Shown piece after piece: positions 10,463-20,013 of a stretch of DNA of 64,000 bases. Made by a program: the position numbers and the translations under genes. Under the pieces are notes generated by a model. The model had not been told where the DNA came from and did no database searches. It saw only the letters and a list, made by a program, of their open reading frames with translations. The stretch lies in NCBI RefSeq assembly GCF_022870905.1, contig NZ_CP091510.1, forward strand, positions 2,294,001-2,358,000, in the 5' to 3' direction. The stretch comes from Neisseria arctica. GTDB lineage: Bacteria; Pseudomonadota; Gammaproteobacteria; Burkholderiales; Neisseriaceae. Within the stretch, counting starts at the first letter, position 1; each line of letters begins with the position of its first letter.

Positions 10463-11392
10463 ATGGATTCGATTATCGAACTTCGCCATCTGAAAACCCT
10501 GCTCGCATTAGAAGAAACCGGCAGCGTATCGTTGGCGGCCAAACGGGTATTCCTCACCCAATCGGCACTTTCCCACCAAATCCGCGCATTGGAAAGCTAT
10601 TATGAAACGCCGTTATTTGAGCGAAAATCCAATCCTTTGCGCTTTACACCCGCGGGCGAACGCTTATTGCAATTGGCCCGTGACTTATTGCCGCAAGTAG
10701 CAGCGGCCGAGCGCGATATGGCGCAAATTATTGAAGGAGAGGCCGGAGAGCTGCGCTTAGCCGTAGAATGCCATACCTGTTTTGATTGGCTGATGCCGGC
10801 TATGGGTATATTCCGCCCGCTTTGGCCGCAAGTAGAGCTAGATATCGTATCCGGCTTCCAAGCCGACCCTGTCGGCCTGCTGTTACAACACCGTGCCGAT
10901 TTAGCTATTGTTTCCGAAGCTCTGCCGCAAGCGGGTATCGCTTATCAGCCGCTGTTTGCCTATGAAATGGTCGGCATTTGCGCCAAAGACCACCCATTGG
11001 CTGAAAAAGAAATCTGGCAAGCCGAGGATTTTACCGAAGAAACGCTGATTACCTACCCTGTACCTGACGATATGCTCGATTTATTGCGTAAAATATTGCT
11101 GCCGGCAGGCATTAACCCAAGCCGGCGCCATAGCGAGCTGACTATTGCCATTATACAATTGGTTGCCAGCCGCCGCGGCATAGCTGCCCTACCGTATTGG
11201 ACAGTTATGCCTTATTTGGAAAAGGGCTATGTCATTTCCCGAAAAATCACGAATAAAGGCTTGAAAAGCGAACTTTATGCGGCCATGCGTGCAGAAGATA
11301 CGGGGAAAAGCTATCTGGAAAACTTCTGCCAAATCGTCCGTGAACGGGGATTTGCAGATCTGCCCGGTCTGAGTGTCTTGGAAATGGGTTAA
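10463..11392 (+). CDS. metR: LysR-type activator of methionine genes, MetR
   Basis: This homocysteine-responsive transcription factor controls metE and related genes in other proteobacteria. It is 309 aa with an N-terminal HTH (RHLKTLLALEETGSVSLAAK, then TQSALSHQIRALE). The sensor domain carries MetR-like landmarks: ECHTCFDWLMPA, a WPQVELD segment, ETLITYPV and RGIAALPYW. The divergent placement next to metE supports the assignment. There is no obvious Shine-Dalgarno before the ATG. Upstream sequence is AT-rich. Confidence 0.9.
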   Translation: MDSIIELRHLKTLLALEETGSVSLAAKRVFLTQSALSHQIRALESYYETPLFERKSNPLRFTPAGERLLQLARDLLPQVAAAERDMAQIIEGEAGELRLAVECHTCFDWLMPAMGIFRPLWPQVELDIVSGFQADPVGLLLQHRADLAIVSEALPQAGIAYQPLFAYEMVGICAKDHPLAEKEIWQAEDFTEETLITYPVPDDMLDLLRKILLPAGINPSRRHSELTIAIIQLVASRRGIAALPYWTVMPYLEKGYVISRKITNKGLKSELYAAMRAEDTGKSYLENFCQIVRERGFADLPGLSVLEMG

Positions 11393-11414
11393 CAGCTTGT
11401 CATACAATAAAACT

Positions 11415-11455
11415 AATAAAACACCGTTGGTATTTCCAACGGTGTTTTATTTTTT
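11415..11455. terminator. Bidirectional terminator between metR and ruvC
   Basis: The 16-bp perfect arms AATAAAACACCGTTGG / CCAACGGTGTTTTATT have a 5-nt loop, with T-runs available on both strands. It serves convergent metR (+) and ruvC (-). Confidence 0.88.
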
Positions 11456-11546
11456 CCTAACCGATAATTGTCATGCCAAACTGGACTCTCTACTGCCCCA
11501 ATCAATGCTTAATAGAAAACTTATGCCACAGCAAAATTATGATCTT

Positions 11547-12089
11547 TTAAGGCTGAAACCGCCCGCGCTTCACATTTAAGCCACCCTGTTGCAATTGTGC
11601 AGCCAAACTGTGGTTACGCAAGGCATGGGTAAGGGCAACGGCCAAACCATCGGCGGCATCTGATTGCGGTGTGCCTGACAATGCCAACATCTGCACTACC
11701 ATATGCTGTACCTGCTCTTTCGCCGCCTTACCTTTACCGACAACGGCCTGCTTTACTTGCAAAGCCGTGTATTCGAATACCGGCAAATCATGCATCACCA
11801 GAGCCGCCAAAGCTGCTCCGCGTGCTTGGCCGAGCATCAGGGTAGCCGCGGGATTAACGTTTACAAACACCTGTTCAACTGCCGCTTGAACCGGGCGGTA
11901 AAGGCGTACTACTTCGTTCAAATGCCGCGTAATAACGGCAATCCGTTCGGGCAAAGGAGCGGCAGGCGGCGTTTTAATGCAGCCGGATGCGACATATTGA
12001 TGCTCGCGGCCGTATACATCAATTACACCGAATCCGGTTACACGGCTGCCGGGGTCAATACCTAAAATACGGATGGGCTTAACACTCAT
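11547..12089 (-). CDS. ruvC: Crossover junction endodeoxyribonuclease RuvC
   Basis: RuvC resolves Holliday junctions during recombination, together with RuvAB. It is 180 aa. The first catalytic aspartate is in [10 protein letters not shown] (about D12), the glutamate is in AVEQVFV, and the two C-terminal aspartates are in [12 protein letters not shown]. All four metal-binding positions are intact. It is a single-gene unit; a DUS core lies 6 bp upstream of the start. Confidence 0.96.
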   Translation of the reverse strand: MSVKPIRILGIDPGSRVTGFGVIDVYGREHQYVASGCIKTPPAAPLPERIAVITRHLNEVVRLYRPVQAAVEQVFVNVNPAATLMLGQARGAALAALVMHDLPVFEYTALQVKQAVVGKGKAAKEQVQHMVVQMLALSGTPQSDAADGLAVALTHALRNHSLAAQLQQGGLNVKRGRFQP

Positions 12090-12371
12090 ACTTTTCAGAC
12101 GGCCTTTTGATCATTTCGAAACTCATCAACTTTTACCAAGCGTACGGTTGCTTGTTTACATTTTTTATTAAAAACGGCGCAACCCAATTTTGCGCCGCCG
12201 GTAAAATTTTAATCCGACATTATAACGCCAATGCTTTCCAGATTTTCCAGAGGCCGTCTGAAACATTTTTCGGCAAAGCACAAAGTTGGCTTTAATAGAA
12301 CTGTCATCACTGTTGCCGATAATAAAAGTAAAACCAATTTACTGTTTTGGCCATCTTTTGCGGGAGCCATC

Positions 12372-12902
12372 ATGAAACTAAATCTGCCCGACACCCTTAC
12401 CGTCACCGATATCCGCCTTTTATTTTGGTTCAACCGTCATAGTCGCAAGCGTACTATCGGCATACTCAGCCGAGAAATTTCCCGCTTGGGCGACGGCCCG
12501 TTATATGCCTGTATCGGCGTAATGTTATGGATTTTCGGCGGTGCTAAAGGTACTGCTTTTTTTTATACCGGCTTGGCGGCCTATGCCATCGAATTGCCGC
12601 TGTATCTAGTTTTAAAAAATAGCATCCGACGCAACCGCCCCTGCCACGGCGTAAGAGATATCCACGCTCTTATCGAACCTTCCGACAAATTCAGCTTTCC
12701 TTCCGGGCATACCGCCGCCGCTTTCGTATTCGCCACCCTAACCGGCATATTTTTTCCCGCGTGGGCGGTTGCGGCATATTTTTCGGCGTTACTCATCGGC
12801 CTTTCCCGAGTGATGTTGGGCGTACATTATCCATCAGATATTGCCGCCGGAGCAGTTTTGGGCATATTGTGCGTACAGACAGTTTTATTTTTCACTGGAT
12901 AA
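12372..12902 (+). CDS. PAP2-family membrane phosphatase
   Basis: This is an integral membrane lipid phosphatase of the PAP2 superfamily. Substrates in this family include phosphatidic acid, phosphatidylglycerol phosphate and undecaprenyl diphosphate, and the sequence alone does not decide. It is 176 aa from an ATG preceded by GGGAG. All three signature motifs are present: KNSIRRNRP (KxxxxxxRP), FPSGH and SRVMLGVHYPSD (SRxxxxxHxxxD). Several hydrophobic segments surround them. The reading frame stays open 47 codons upstream, but that part has no family character. The stop is 2 bp before the next gene, so the pair is probably co-transcribed and may act together in envelope lipid or glycan metabolism. 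Confidence 0.88.
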   Translation: MKLNLPDTLTVTDIRLLFWFNRHSRKRTIGILSREISRLGDGPLYACIGVMLWIFGGAKGTAFFYTGLAAYAIELPLYLVLKNSIRRNRPCHGVRDIHALIEPSDKFSFPSGHTAAAFVFATLTGIFFPAWAVAAYFSALLIGLSRVMLGVHYPSDIAAGAVLGILCVQTVLFFTG

Positions 12903-12904
12903 TT

Positions 12905-13933
12905 ATGCGGATTCTTTATGGTGTACAAGCTACCGGCAACGGCCACATTACCCGCGCCCGAACCATGCTGCCAGCCTTGCAGACGGCAGGCATCACGGTT
13001 GACTTTCTCTTTAGCGGGCGCGATGCAGGGAAATATTTCGATATGGAATGTTTCGGCAAATACCGTACCCGCCGCGGCTTCACTTTTCATCTGGAACAAG
13101 GCCGTATTGCTTGGCCGCGTACTTTAACCGACTTAAAGCTTCGGGAATTTTGGCACGATGTTAACCGGCTGAATCTGAAACATTATGATTTGGTGGTCAC
13201 CGATTTTGAACCTGTGAGCGCGTGGGCGGCCACAAAACAAGGAGTTCCTTCGGTAGGGCTTGCCCATCAATATGCCCTACGCTACCCCCTGCCCGGCACT
13301 TCCAACCACTTTTTGCTGCGGCACGGCATTACCGCATTCGCACCCGCTCAAAAATACCTCGGTATCCATTGGCTTCAGTTCGGTTGCCCAATTTTACCGC
13401 CACTGATTCAAACCGATATTCATACACCGGCGACAGACGATAACTTTATTTTGGTATACCTGCCATTCGACAACCTTAATCTGATTTGTAATTGGCTCGC
13501 TCCTTACAACCATTATCGTTTCCGTATTTATGCACCTGTTTCCAACCCCTCTAAACAAAACCGCATCGAAATCCTGCCTCTTTCGCGCCCGGCTTTTCAG
13601 CACGATTTAGCCAATTGCAGCGGCGTAATCAGCAACACCGGTTTCGGCTTATGCAGCGAAGCCATGACCTTGGGTAAGAAAATCCTTACCCGCCCGTTAC
13701 CGGGGCAGATAGAACAACAATCCAACGCAATCATTCTTCAGCAAATGCAGCGGGCTACCATAATGCACGATTTTGATGCCGACATTCTCGCGCTCTGGCT
13801 AGATTCACCCGCTCCCCCACGCATGGCCTTTCCCAAAACAGCTAGCCATATTGCCTCTTGGTTAGCAGATGGTGCAGTTGAATCCGTTCAAACATTGGCC
13901 GATATGATTTGGCAAAAAACCGAAACCGACTGA
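12905..13933 (+). CDS. MJ1255/VC2487-type glycosyltransferase family protein
   Basis: It resembles the GT-B glycosyltransferases annotated as the MJ1255/VC2487 family, distantly related to MurG. It is 342 aa. The N-terminal glycine-rich loop is YGVQATGNGHITRAR, a nucleotide-sugar-transferase-like fold start. The C-terminal half has ISNTGFGLCSEAMTLGKK and RPLPGQIEQQSNA, where MurG-like enzymes bind the UDP-sugar. No signal peptide is visible. It starts 2 bp after the PAP2 phosphatase stop. The acceptor is unknown; the pairing suggests transfer to or from a polyprenyl-phosphate or lipid, which is inference. Confidence 0.75.
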   Translation: MRILYGVQATGNGHITRARTMLPALQTAGITVDFLFSGRDAGKYFDMECFGKYRTRRGFTFHLEQGRIAWPRTLTDLKLREFWHDVNRLNLKHYDLVVTDFEPVSAWAATKQGVPSVGLAHQYALRYPLPGTSNHFLLRHGITAFAPAQKYLGIHWLQFGCPILPPLIQTDIHTPATDDNFILVYLPFDNLNLICNWLAPYNHYRFRIYAPVSNPSKQNRIEILPLSRPAFQHDLANCSGVISNTGFGLCSEAMTLGKKILTRPLPGQIEQQSNAIILQQMQRATIMHDFDADILALWLDSPAPPRMAFPKTASHIASWLADGAVESVQTLADMIWQKTETD

Positions 13934-14294
13934 AATCAGGCGATTTAAATGCACATTCTTTAAATAACCCGATTTACACACCATTGATATACCTTAACCG
14001 TCCAAAGAATCTTTTGAGTCCGCCCATACTTAACAGGAAAGAGTCTCAGCATCTATCTTGCCCAAACAGCATCGCCTCAATATACATTGCTCAACACTTA
14101 AAACGAAGCCCCGTATCAAAGGCAGTCTAAAGCTTATTTCCATAGAAATAAAAAAACAGCTTCGCACAATTCGGTGACAAATGAAACTAGCTTGTAAAAT
14201 CATGTTAGGTTATCATAGCTTTTTTGTTAACAATCAAACGGAAAACCAGCCGCGCCGATGCTTTTCATGCGGCTTGCGGCGGTAGGAGTAAAAA
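13934..14294 (+). other. Intergenic region upstream of the antiporter
   Basis: No gene was seen in 361 bp. The 3' part becomes GC-rich and can form a small hairpin (AGCCGC at 14248-14253 with GCGGCT at 14269-14274) just before the ribosome-binding site TAGGAG of the next gene. No uptake sequence is present. Confidence 0.4.
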
Positions 14295-15632
14295 ATGAAT
14301 GCAGTGGTAATTGCGGTCGCAGTGATGCTGGTATTGTCGCTGGCCCGCGTACATGTCGTACTCAGTCTGATACTGGGGGCACTGGCAGGTGGCCTGATTA
14401 GCGGGCTCGGCCTGGCAAAAACTATGGAAGTCTTCCAAACCGGTTTGGCCAACGGTGCGCAAATCGCACTTTCTTATGCCATGCTGGGTGCCTTTGCCGT
14501 GGCAATCGCCCATTCGGGCCTGCCCCAGGCTTTAGCCAACAGTGTTATCAAGCGCTTGGACAATAACCAGATACAAGATAAAGTACCCGGCAGCGTCAAT
14601 TGGATCAAATGGGGTCTGCTGATTGCCTTACTGGCGATGAGCGTGATGAGCCAAAACCTGATTCCCATTCATATCGCTTTTATTCCTTTGCTGGTTCCGC
14701 CGTTATTATTGTTGTTTAACCGCTTCCAAATCGACCGCAGGCTGCTTTCCTGCTTGATTACTTTCGGCTTGGTAACTACTTACATGTGGCTGCCCTATGG
14801 TTTCGGTGAAATTTTCTTGAAGCAAATCCTAGTCGGCAATATTAATAAAGCCGGCCTTGATGTCAGTGGTGTCAATATCTTTAGTGCCATGACAATTCCG
14901 GCTTTAGGCATGGTGGCGGGTTTGCTGATCGCAGTTTTCTTCAGCTACCGCAAGCCGCGCATATACCGCAATATTGATGTTAACAACCAAAGTGGTATGA
15001 AAATGCCCGCTATTTCACCTTATCGAAGCCTGGTTGCCTTAATGGCGGTTGTGGTTTCGTTTGTGGTTCAGCTTTGGGCAGACTCATTGCTGCTCGGCGC
15101 AATGGTCGGTTTTGCCGTATTTATGGCTTTGGGTGTCGTGCGCTGGCGTGAAGCGGATGACGTTTTTAACAATGGTGTGAAAATGATGGCCATGATCGGC
15201 TTTATCATGATCGCTGCCCAAGGCTTTGCCGAGGTTATGAAAGCAACCGGAGACGTAGAACCTCTGGTAACTACTTCCGCCGAAATTTTCGGTAACAGTA
15301 AAGGTATGGCGGCATTTGTGATGCTGTTGGTCGGCTTGTTGGTGACTATGGGTATCGGCAGCTCTTTTTCTACTTTGCCGATTATCGCAGCGATTTACGT
15401 ACCGCTCTGTATCAGCATGGGCTTTTCTCCCGCTGCTACCTTGGCCATTATCGGTACGGCCGGCGCATTAGGTGATGCCGGTTCGCCCGCATCCGATTCT
15501 ACCTTAGGCCCGACAGCAGGTTTGAATGCCGACGGCCAGCACGACCATATGCGCGATACGGTGATTCCGACTTTCTTACATTACAACCTGCCCCTGATGG
15601 TATCGGGTTGGATTGCCGCCATGGTGCTGTAA
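14295..15632 (+). CDS. Na+/H+ antiporter family membrane protein
   Basis: This is a polytopic inner-membrane protein of 445 aa related to the NhaC-like ion transporter group, annotated in Haemophilus and Neisseria as a Na+/H+ antiporter. It is hydrophobic over nearly its whole length with about 11-12 predicted membrane segments. The conserved C-terminal region contains GTAGALGDAGSPASDSTLGP, a polar, small-residue-rich stretch probably lining the ion path. A good TAGGAG ribosome-binding site precedes the ATG. slyX starts immediately after the stop (TAAATG). The ion specificity is inferred from family only. Confidence 0.82.
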   Translation: MNAVVIAVAVMLVLSLARVHVVLSLILGALAGGLISGLGLAKTMEVFQTGLANGAQIALSYAMLGAFAVAIAHSGLPQALANSVIKRLDNNQIQDKVPGSVNWIKWGLLIALLAMSVMSQNLIPIHIAFIPLLVPPLLLLFNRFQIDRRLLSCLITFGLVTTYMWLPYGFGEIFLKQILVGNINKAGLDVSGVNIFSAMTIPALGMVAGLLIAVFFSYRKPRIYRNIDVNNQSGMKMPAISPYRSLVALMAVVVSFVVQLWADSLLLGAMVGFAVFMALGVVRWREADDVFNNGVKMMAMIGFIMIAAQGFAEVMKATGDVEPLVTTSAEIFGNSKGMAAFVMLLVGLLVTMGIGSSFSTLPIIAAIYVPLCISMGFSPAATLAIIGTAGALGDAGSPASDSTLGPTAGLNADGQHDHMRDTVIPTFLHYNLPLMVSGWIAAMVL

Positions 15633-15851
15633 ATGGAAGAACTGGAAGCCAGAATTACCGAGCTTGAAATTCAAACCGCCCTTCAAGAAGACTTGCTGGG
15701 CAGTTTGAACGATACCGTAGCCAAGCTCCATCAAACACTTGATTTGCAGCAGGCCCAACTGCGCTTGCTCTATCAACGTTTGCAACAAGACAAAGGGCAG
15801 GACAGTGACGGAAATTTTAATCCGCAAGCCGAAATACCGCCGCATTATTAA
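15633..15851 (+). CDS. slyX: SlyX family protein
   Basis: This small protein of 72 aa is predicted to be almost entirely coiled coil (residues about 2-55, with heptad leucines) and has the C-terminal EIPPHY tail characteristic of SlyX. The function is unknown in any organism. Its ATG follows the antiporter stop with no spacer, so translation is likely coupled. Confidence 0.88.
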   Translation: MEELEARITELEIQTALQEDLLGSLNDTVAKLHQTLDLQQAQLRLLYQRLQQDKGQDSDGNFNPQAEIPPHY

Positions 15852-15897
15852 TCTGCGGCAGTAGCGAAAAGCCGTTATGATTTTTTCGAAACAATGA

Positions 15898-15931
15898 TAA
15901 TGCCGTCTGAAAAATTTCAGACGGCATTTTT
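15898..15931 (+). terminator. Inverted AT-type DUS pair after slyX
   Basis: ATGCCGTCTGAAA (15900-15912) faces its complement (15915-15927) and is followed by TTTTT. It ends the antiporter-slyX transcript and is about 48 bp before the convergent tsaC stop. Confidence 0.8.
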
Positions 15932-15979
15932 ATAACCTTGAATTCCTGCCGCAAATTATTGCAAATACGCGCTTGGACA

Positions 15980-16543
15980 TCAACGCAAACGCCGACCGGT
16001 TTCACCGTCGATAATTTGACTGGGCTGCCGATAACGGCCGACTTGCCCGCCGATAATCCATACGTCACGCCCGAATTGCCGCCACACTTCGCGTCGGCTT
16101 TTGCAGGCACGTTTGCCGGCACGGTTGCACGAGGTAGATACCAAAGCAGTTTGTAATCGGCTGCATAGCGAACGCGAGCCCGCATGGTCGGGTACGCGCA
16201 CGGCGAGTTTGGTTCGCCCTTTGCCTCGCAACAACGGCGGTAAGTGACGGCGAACGGGTAATAAAAAGGTTTTGGCGGCAGGCCAGTTTTCCGCCAGCAT
16301 ATTTTCGGTAGCAGCCGGAAGCGGTTGCAGCAACGGGCGAAGTTGGTCCTTATAGGCACCGATGACAATCATGCCTTTATGCTGCGGCCTTTTTTTCAGC
16401 CGTATCAAACGGCGCAAGGCAGGCTGGTGGGCCGGCAGGCAGCCGATGCCATAACAAGATTCGGTAGGATAGGCAACCAAGCCGCCGCGCTGCAAATGAT
16501 GCCGCAAACTTTTGGGTACTTGAATGCGCGTAGGTATATTCAT
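15980..16543 (-). CDS. tsaC: Threonylcarbamoyl-AMP synthase (YrdC/Sua5 family)
   Basis: TsaC makes threonylcarbamoyl-AMP from threonine, bicarbonate and ATP for the t6A modification of ANN-decoding tRNAs. It is 187 aa, the length of the short bacterial TsaC rather than the longer Sua5. Family landmarks are GGLVAYPTESCYGIGC near residues 20-35, a lysine-rich KKRPQHKGMIV loop, LAVRVPDH and STSCNRAG. The start gives the usual short N-terminus before the YPTE motif. Confidence 0.9.
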   Translation of the reverse strand: MNIPTRIQVPKSLRHHLQRGGLVAYPTESCYGIGCLPAHQPALRRLIRLKKRPQHKGMIVIGAYKDQLRPLLQPLPAATENMLAENWPAAKTFLLPVRRHLPPLLRGKGRTKLAVRVPDHAGSRSLCSRLQTALVSTSCNRAGKRACKSRREVWRQFGRDVWIIGGQVGRYRQPSQIIDGETGRRLR

Positions 16544-16682
16544 GAAGGATCCGATCTGGGCAATATGCCGCCGTCCGGCAAAATTTTTGCTTAATTAAAG
16601 TATTTTTCAGACCGCCCGAATACTTTCAGACGGCCTTTCCCATATAGCCGCCAGTATGCTGATTTAACTGGCCCTGATAGGA

Positions 16683-16722
16683 TTTGATGCCGTCTGAAAA
16701 CTGGTTTTCAGACGGCATCAAA
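16683..16722 (-). terminator. Inverted AT-type DUS pair, terminator of purD
   Basis: The perfect 19-bp arms have a 2-nt loop, longer than the uptake sequence itself. It starts 29 bp past the purD stop. A single further DUS core lies at 16625-16634. Confidence 0.8.
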
Positions 16723-16750
16723 TGATTTGCATGGATATCAAACAAACTGT

Positions 16751-18025
16751 TTAGCCACGGTTAACGGCCTTATCGGCGATATCGGTACGGTACTGCATGC
16801 CTTCGAAACGGATATGCGACAAAGCTTGATAGGCCTTGCTTTTGGCAGCGGCAACATCGTCTCCCAAACCGACGACACACAATACACGTCCGCCGTTGGT
16901 ATATATCTTACCCTCGGCGTCCGCCGCAGTTCCCGCATGAAATACCTTCCCCGCTTGCGCTGCCTCTTCCAAACCGGTAATCACATCACCACGGCGCGGG
17001 GTTTCAGGATAATTTGCAGCAGCAAGCACCACGCCTACGGCCGTTTGCGGATTCCATTTCGCTGATACAGTATCCAAACGGCCATCAATAGCGGCGGATA
17101 CCAATTCTGCCAAATCGCTGTCGAGACGGCCCATAATCGGCTGGGTTTCGGGGTCGCCGAAGCGGCAGTTAAATTCGATGGTATAGGGTGCACCCGAAGT
17201 ATCAATCATCAAACCGGCATACAAAAATCCGGTAAAAGGATGCCCTTCGGCCTTCATACCGGCTACCGTAGGCAGAATGATTTCATTCATCACGCGTTCG
17301 TAAACGGCGGGGGTTACTACAGGGGCGGGGCTGTATGCGCCCATGCCGCCCGTGTTCGGACCGCAGTCGTTATCGAGCAAGCGTTTGTGGTCTTGACTGG
17401 TCGCCATCGGCAAAACATTCTCACCGTCCACCATCACGATGAAGCTGGCTTCTTCGCCTTGCAAAAAGTCTTCAATCACCACGCGTGCGCCCGCGTCACC
17501 CATTTTATTGCCCAACAGCATATCATCTACCGCGGCGTGGGCTTCTTCCAATGTAGCAGCCACAATCACTCCTTTACCTGCCGCCAAACCGTCTGCCTTA
17601 ATCACAATCGGTGCGCCTTTTTTATCCAGATAGGCATGCGCGGCAGCGGCGTCACTGAAGGTTTGATAAGCAGCGGTGGGAATATCGTATTTCGCCATAA
17701 ACGCCTTGGCGAAATCTTTCGAGCTCTCCAACTGGGCGGCATAACGCGTAGGGCCGAAAATGCGTTTGCCCGCCGCACGGAAATCATCCACGATGCCCGC
17801 AGCCAGAGGCGCTTCGGGGCCGACTACAGTAAAGGCGATATTTTCCTGATTACAAAAATCGATCAACTCGTCGTGGCCTGATAAGGCAACGTTTTCCAAC
17901 TTTGGTTCACTAGCCGTACCGGCATTGCCGGGCGCAACATAAACGGTTTCCACTTCCGGTGATTGGGCCAGTTTCCAGGCCAGCGCATGTTCGCGGCCGC
18001 CGCTGCCGATAACGAGTAATTTCAT
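16751..18025 (-). CDS. purD: Phosphoribosylamine-glycine ligase (GAR synthetase)
   Basis: PurD catalyses the ATP-dependent joining of glycine to phosphoribosylamine in purine synthesis. It is 424 aa. The N-terminal domain starts MKLLVIGSGGREHALAWKL. The ATP-grasp core includes KADGLAAGKGVIVA, NTGGMGAYSPAP and EFNCRFGDPETQ. The C-terminal domain is complete. It is a monocistronic gene here, not linked to purH. Confidence 0.97.
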   Translation of the reverse strand: MKLLVIGSGGREHALAWKLAQSPEVETVYVAPGNAGTASEPKLENVALSGHDELIDFCNQENIAFTVVGPEAPLAAGIVDDFRAAGKRIFGPTRYAAQLESSKDFAKAFMAKYDIPTAAYQTFSDAAAAHAYLDKKGAPIVIKADGLAAGKGVIVAATLEEAHAAVDDMLLGNKMGDAGARVVIEDFLQGEEASFIVMVDGENVLPMATSQDHKRLLDNDCGPNTGGMGAYSPAPVVTPAVYERVMNEIILPTVAGMKAEGHPFTGFLYAGLMIDTSGAPYTIEFNCRFGDPETQPIMGRLDSDLAELVSAAIDGRLDTVSAKWNPQTAVGVVLAAANYPETPRRGDVITGLEEAAQAGKVFHAGTAADAEGKIYTNGGRVLCVVGLGDDVAAAKSKAYQALSHIRFEGMQYRTDIADKAVNRG

Positions 18026-18270
18026 CAGGGTATCCTTGAAAATAAAGAGGGTTAAGGCTTGGAATTATAGCGGATTCTACGGCACTTCGTCAGCTTGGTA
18101 ATTATGACATACTAGTATTTTGCCGGGCAGGTAATGCGGCTGAGCGCACACAGGGCCTGTGTTTCTTGAAATACATAGAAAAAAACTGCGAATACGCGTA
18201 AAATACGCACCAAAATATCGAATCAAATCAGGCTGCAGCATTTCGCGGCCTGAACTTTTTGGAAGAGATC

Positions 18271-19782
18271 ATGAGCGAACACAACAACCATCAAACCGAA
18301 CCGCAACTCGATGAAAATCAAATTATCGCGTTGCGCCGTGAAAAATTGAATGAAATCCGCCGCCAAGGCATTGCTTTCCCCAACCAGTTCAAACGTGATG
18401 CGTTTGCCGGCGACCTGCACAACCAATACGGCGCGCTGGAAAAAGCCGAGCTTGACCCTCAGGAAATTCCGGTCAAAGTAGCCGGCCGTATGATGCTCAA
18501 ACGTGCCATGGGCAAGGCCAGCTTTGCCACCTTGCAAGACGTGAGCGGTCAAATCCAGCTGTATATCAACAACCAAGGTGTGGGCGAGGAAGTACACGAA
18601 GCCTTTAAACATTGGGATATGGGTGATATTCTCGGCGCAGAAGGCACGTTGTTCAAAACCAACCACGGCGAACTGACCGTACGCGTAAACAAACTGCAAT
18701 TGCTATCAAAATCACTGCGCCCGCTGCCGGACAAACACAAAGGTTTGGCCGATCAGGAGATGAAGTACCGCCAGCGTTATGTCGATTTGATTACCAATCA
18801 GGATGCGCGCGATACCTTTATCAAGCGCAGCCAGATCATCCAAGCCGTGCGTAACTATATGGTCAACGAGCGTTACCTCGAAGTGGAAACGCCTATGATG
18901 CACCCGATTCCGGGCGGTGCGACTGCCAAACCTTTCGTCACCCATCACAACACGCTGGATATGCCGCTGTATTTGCGCATCGCACCCGAGCTGTATTTGA
19001 AACGGTTGGTAGTCGGCGGTTTGGAACGTGTGTTCGAAATCAACCGCAGCTTCCGCAACGAAGGCATGAGTACGCGCCACAACCCCGAATTCACCATGAT
19101 GGAATTCTACGAAGCGTTCTGTACCTATGAGCGCATGATGGAGATGACCGAAGGCGTAATCCGAAATGCCGCAAAAACCGTATGCGGCACAGCCAAAATT
19201 ACCTACAACGGTAAAGAAGTGGATTTGGAAAGCCCGTTCGAGCGCCTGACGATTTTAGAAGCCATCAAAAAATACAACCCGCACTATACCGACGAGCAAT
19301 TGTTTGACGAAGCATGGTTGAAACAGGAAATTGTCAAACACGGCGAAAGCCTGCCGTCCTCTCCCGGCATCGGCAGCCTGCAATTGGCTTTGTTTGAAGG
19401 TTGCGCCGAAAGCAAATTGTGGAATCCCACCTTTATCGTCGACTACCCGGTAGAAGTATCGCCGCTGGCACGCGCATCCGATACGAAACCCGGCCTGACC
19501 GACCGCTTTGAGCTGTTTGTCGTAGGACGCGAGTTGGCAAACGGCTATTCGGAGTTGAACGACCCCGAAGACCAAGCCGCGCGTTTCAAAGCGCAAGTGG
19601 CGCAAAAAGATGCGGGCGACGACGAAGCCATGCACTACGATGCCGACTATATCCGCGCAATGGAATACGGCTTACCCCCCACCGGCGGTTCGGGTATCGG
19701 TCTTGACCGTTTGGTCATGCTGCTGACCGATGCGCAGAGTATCCGTGATGTGATTTTATTCCCGCAAATGCGCCCGGAATAA
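18271..19782 (+). CDS. lysS: Lysyl-tRNA synthetase, class II
   Basis: LysS charges tRNA-Lys. It is 503 aa from ATG 18271, which has GGAAGAG about 4 bp upstream. A TTG 4 codons earlier overlaps that site and is unlikely. The N-terminal anticodon-binding OB fold spans roughly residues 60-150. The class II core has motif 2 at [20 protein letters not shown] and motif 3 at [12 protein letters not shown]. The 245-bp gap to purD is divergent and must hold both promoters; I see no convincing consensus there. Confidence 0.98.
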   Translation: MSEHNNHQTEPQLDENQIIALRREKLNEIRRQGIAFPNQFKRDAFAGDLHNQYGALEKAELDPQEIPVKVAGRMMLKRAMGKASFATLQDVSGQIQLYINNQGVGEEVHEAFKHWDMGDILGAEGTLFKTNHGELTVRVNKLQLLSKSLRPLPDKHKGLADQEMKYRQRYVDLITNQDARDTFIKRSQIIQAVRNYMVNERYLEVETPMMHPIPGGATAKPFVTHHNTLDMPLYLRIAPELYLKRLVVGGLERVFEINRSFRNEGMSTRHNPEFTMMEFYEAFCTYERMMEMTEGVIRNAAKTVCGTAKITYNGKEVDLESPFERLTILEAIKKYNPHYTDEQLFDEAWLKQEIVKHGESLPSSPGIGSLQLALFEGCAESKLWNPTFIVDYPVEVSPLARASDTKPGLTDRFELFVVGRELANGYSELNDPEDQAARFKAQVAQKDAGDDEAMHYDADYIRAMEYGLPPTGGSGIGLDRLVMLLTDAQSIRDVILFPQMRPE

Positions 19783-19808
19783 TCTGTTTTCGGATACTAA
19801 AATAACAA

Positions 19809-19846
19809 AAAGGCCGTCTGAAATATTTCAGACGGCCTTTCGATTA
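19809..19846 (+). terminator. Inverted AG-type DUS pair, terminator of lysS
   Basis: A perfect 16-bp palindrome without a loop (19809-19840) lies 26 bp past the lysS stop, with A- and T-rich flanks. Confidence 0.82.
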
Positions 19847-19968
19847 GCAAGCATCAAATACTATGGTTCATTACACGGAAAAGATACCGCCGTTATCCGA
19901 TCAACTGCAACAGCTTACCATTCTTCACATCAAATGATGTCCCGAAGATATGATTGATGCGTTTAAAC

Positions 19969-19997
19969 AAGCCGTCTGAACTTTTCAGACGGCTTTT
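19969..19997 (-). terminator. Inverted DUS pair beyond aroG
   Basis: AAGCCGTCTGAA (19969-19980) pairs with its complement (19984-19995) across a 3-nt loop. It lies 17 bp past the aroG stop. The T-tract on the minus strand is short. Confidence 0.65.
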
Positions 19998-20013
19998 GAA
20001 AAGCAGCGGCACA

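Noticed and set aside
12231..12371. N-terminal extension of the PAP2 phosphatase
   Set aside because: The extension contains a translated DUS (12251-12262) and lacks a ribosome-binding site; GGGAG before 12372 marks the likelier start.
15817..16368. Minus-strand frame of 183 codons overlapping tsaC
   Set aside because: It lies in another frame of the clearly recognisable tsaC gene and runs through the terminator palindrome at 15898-15931.
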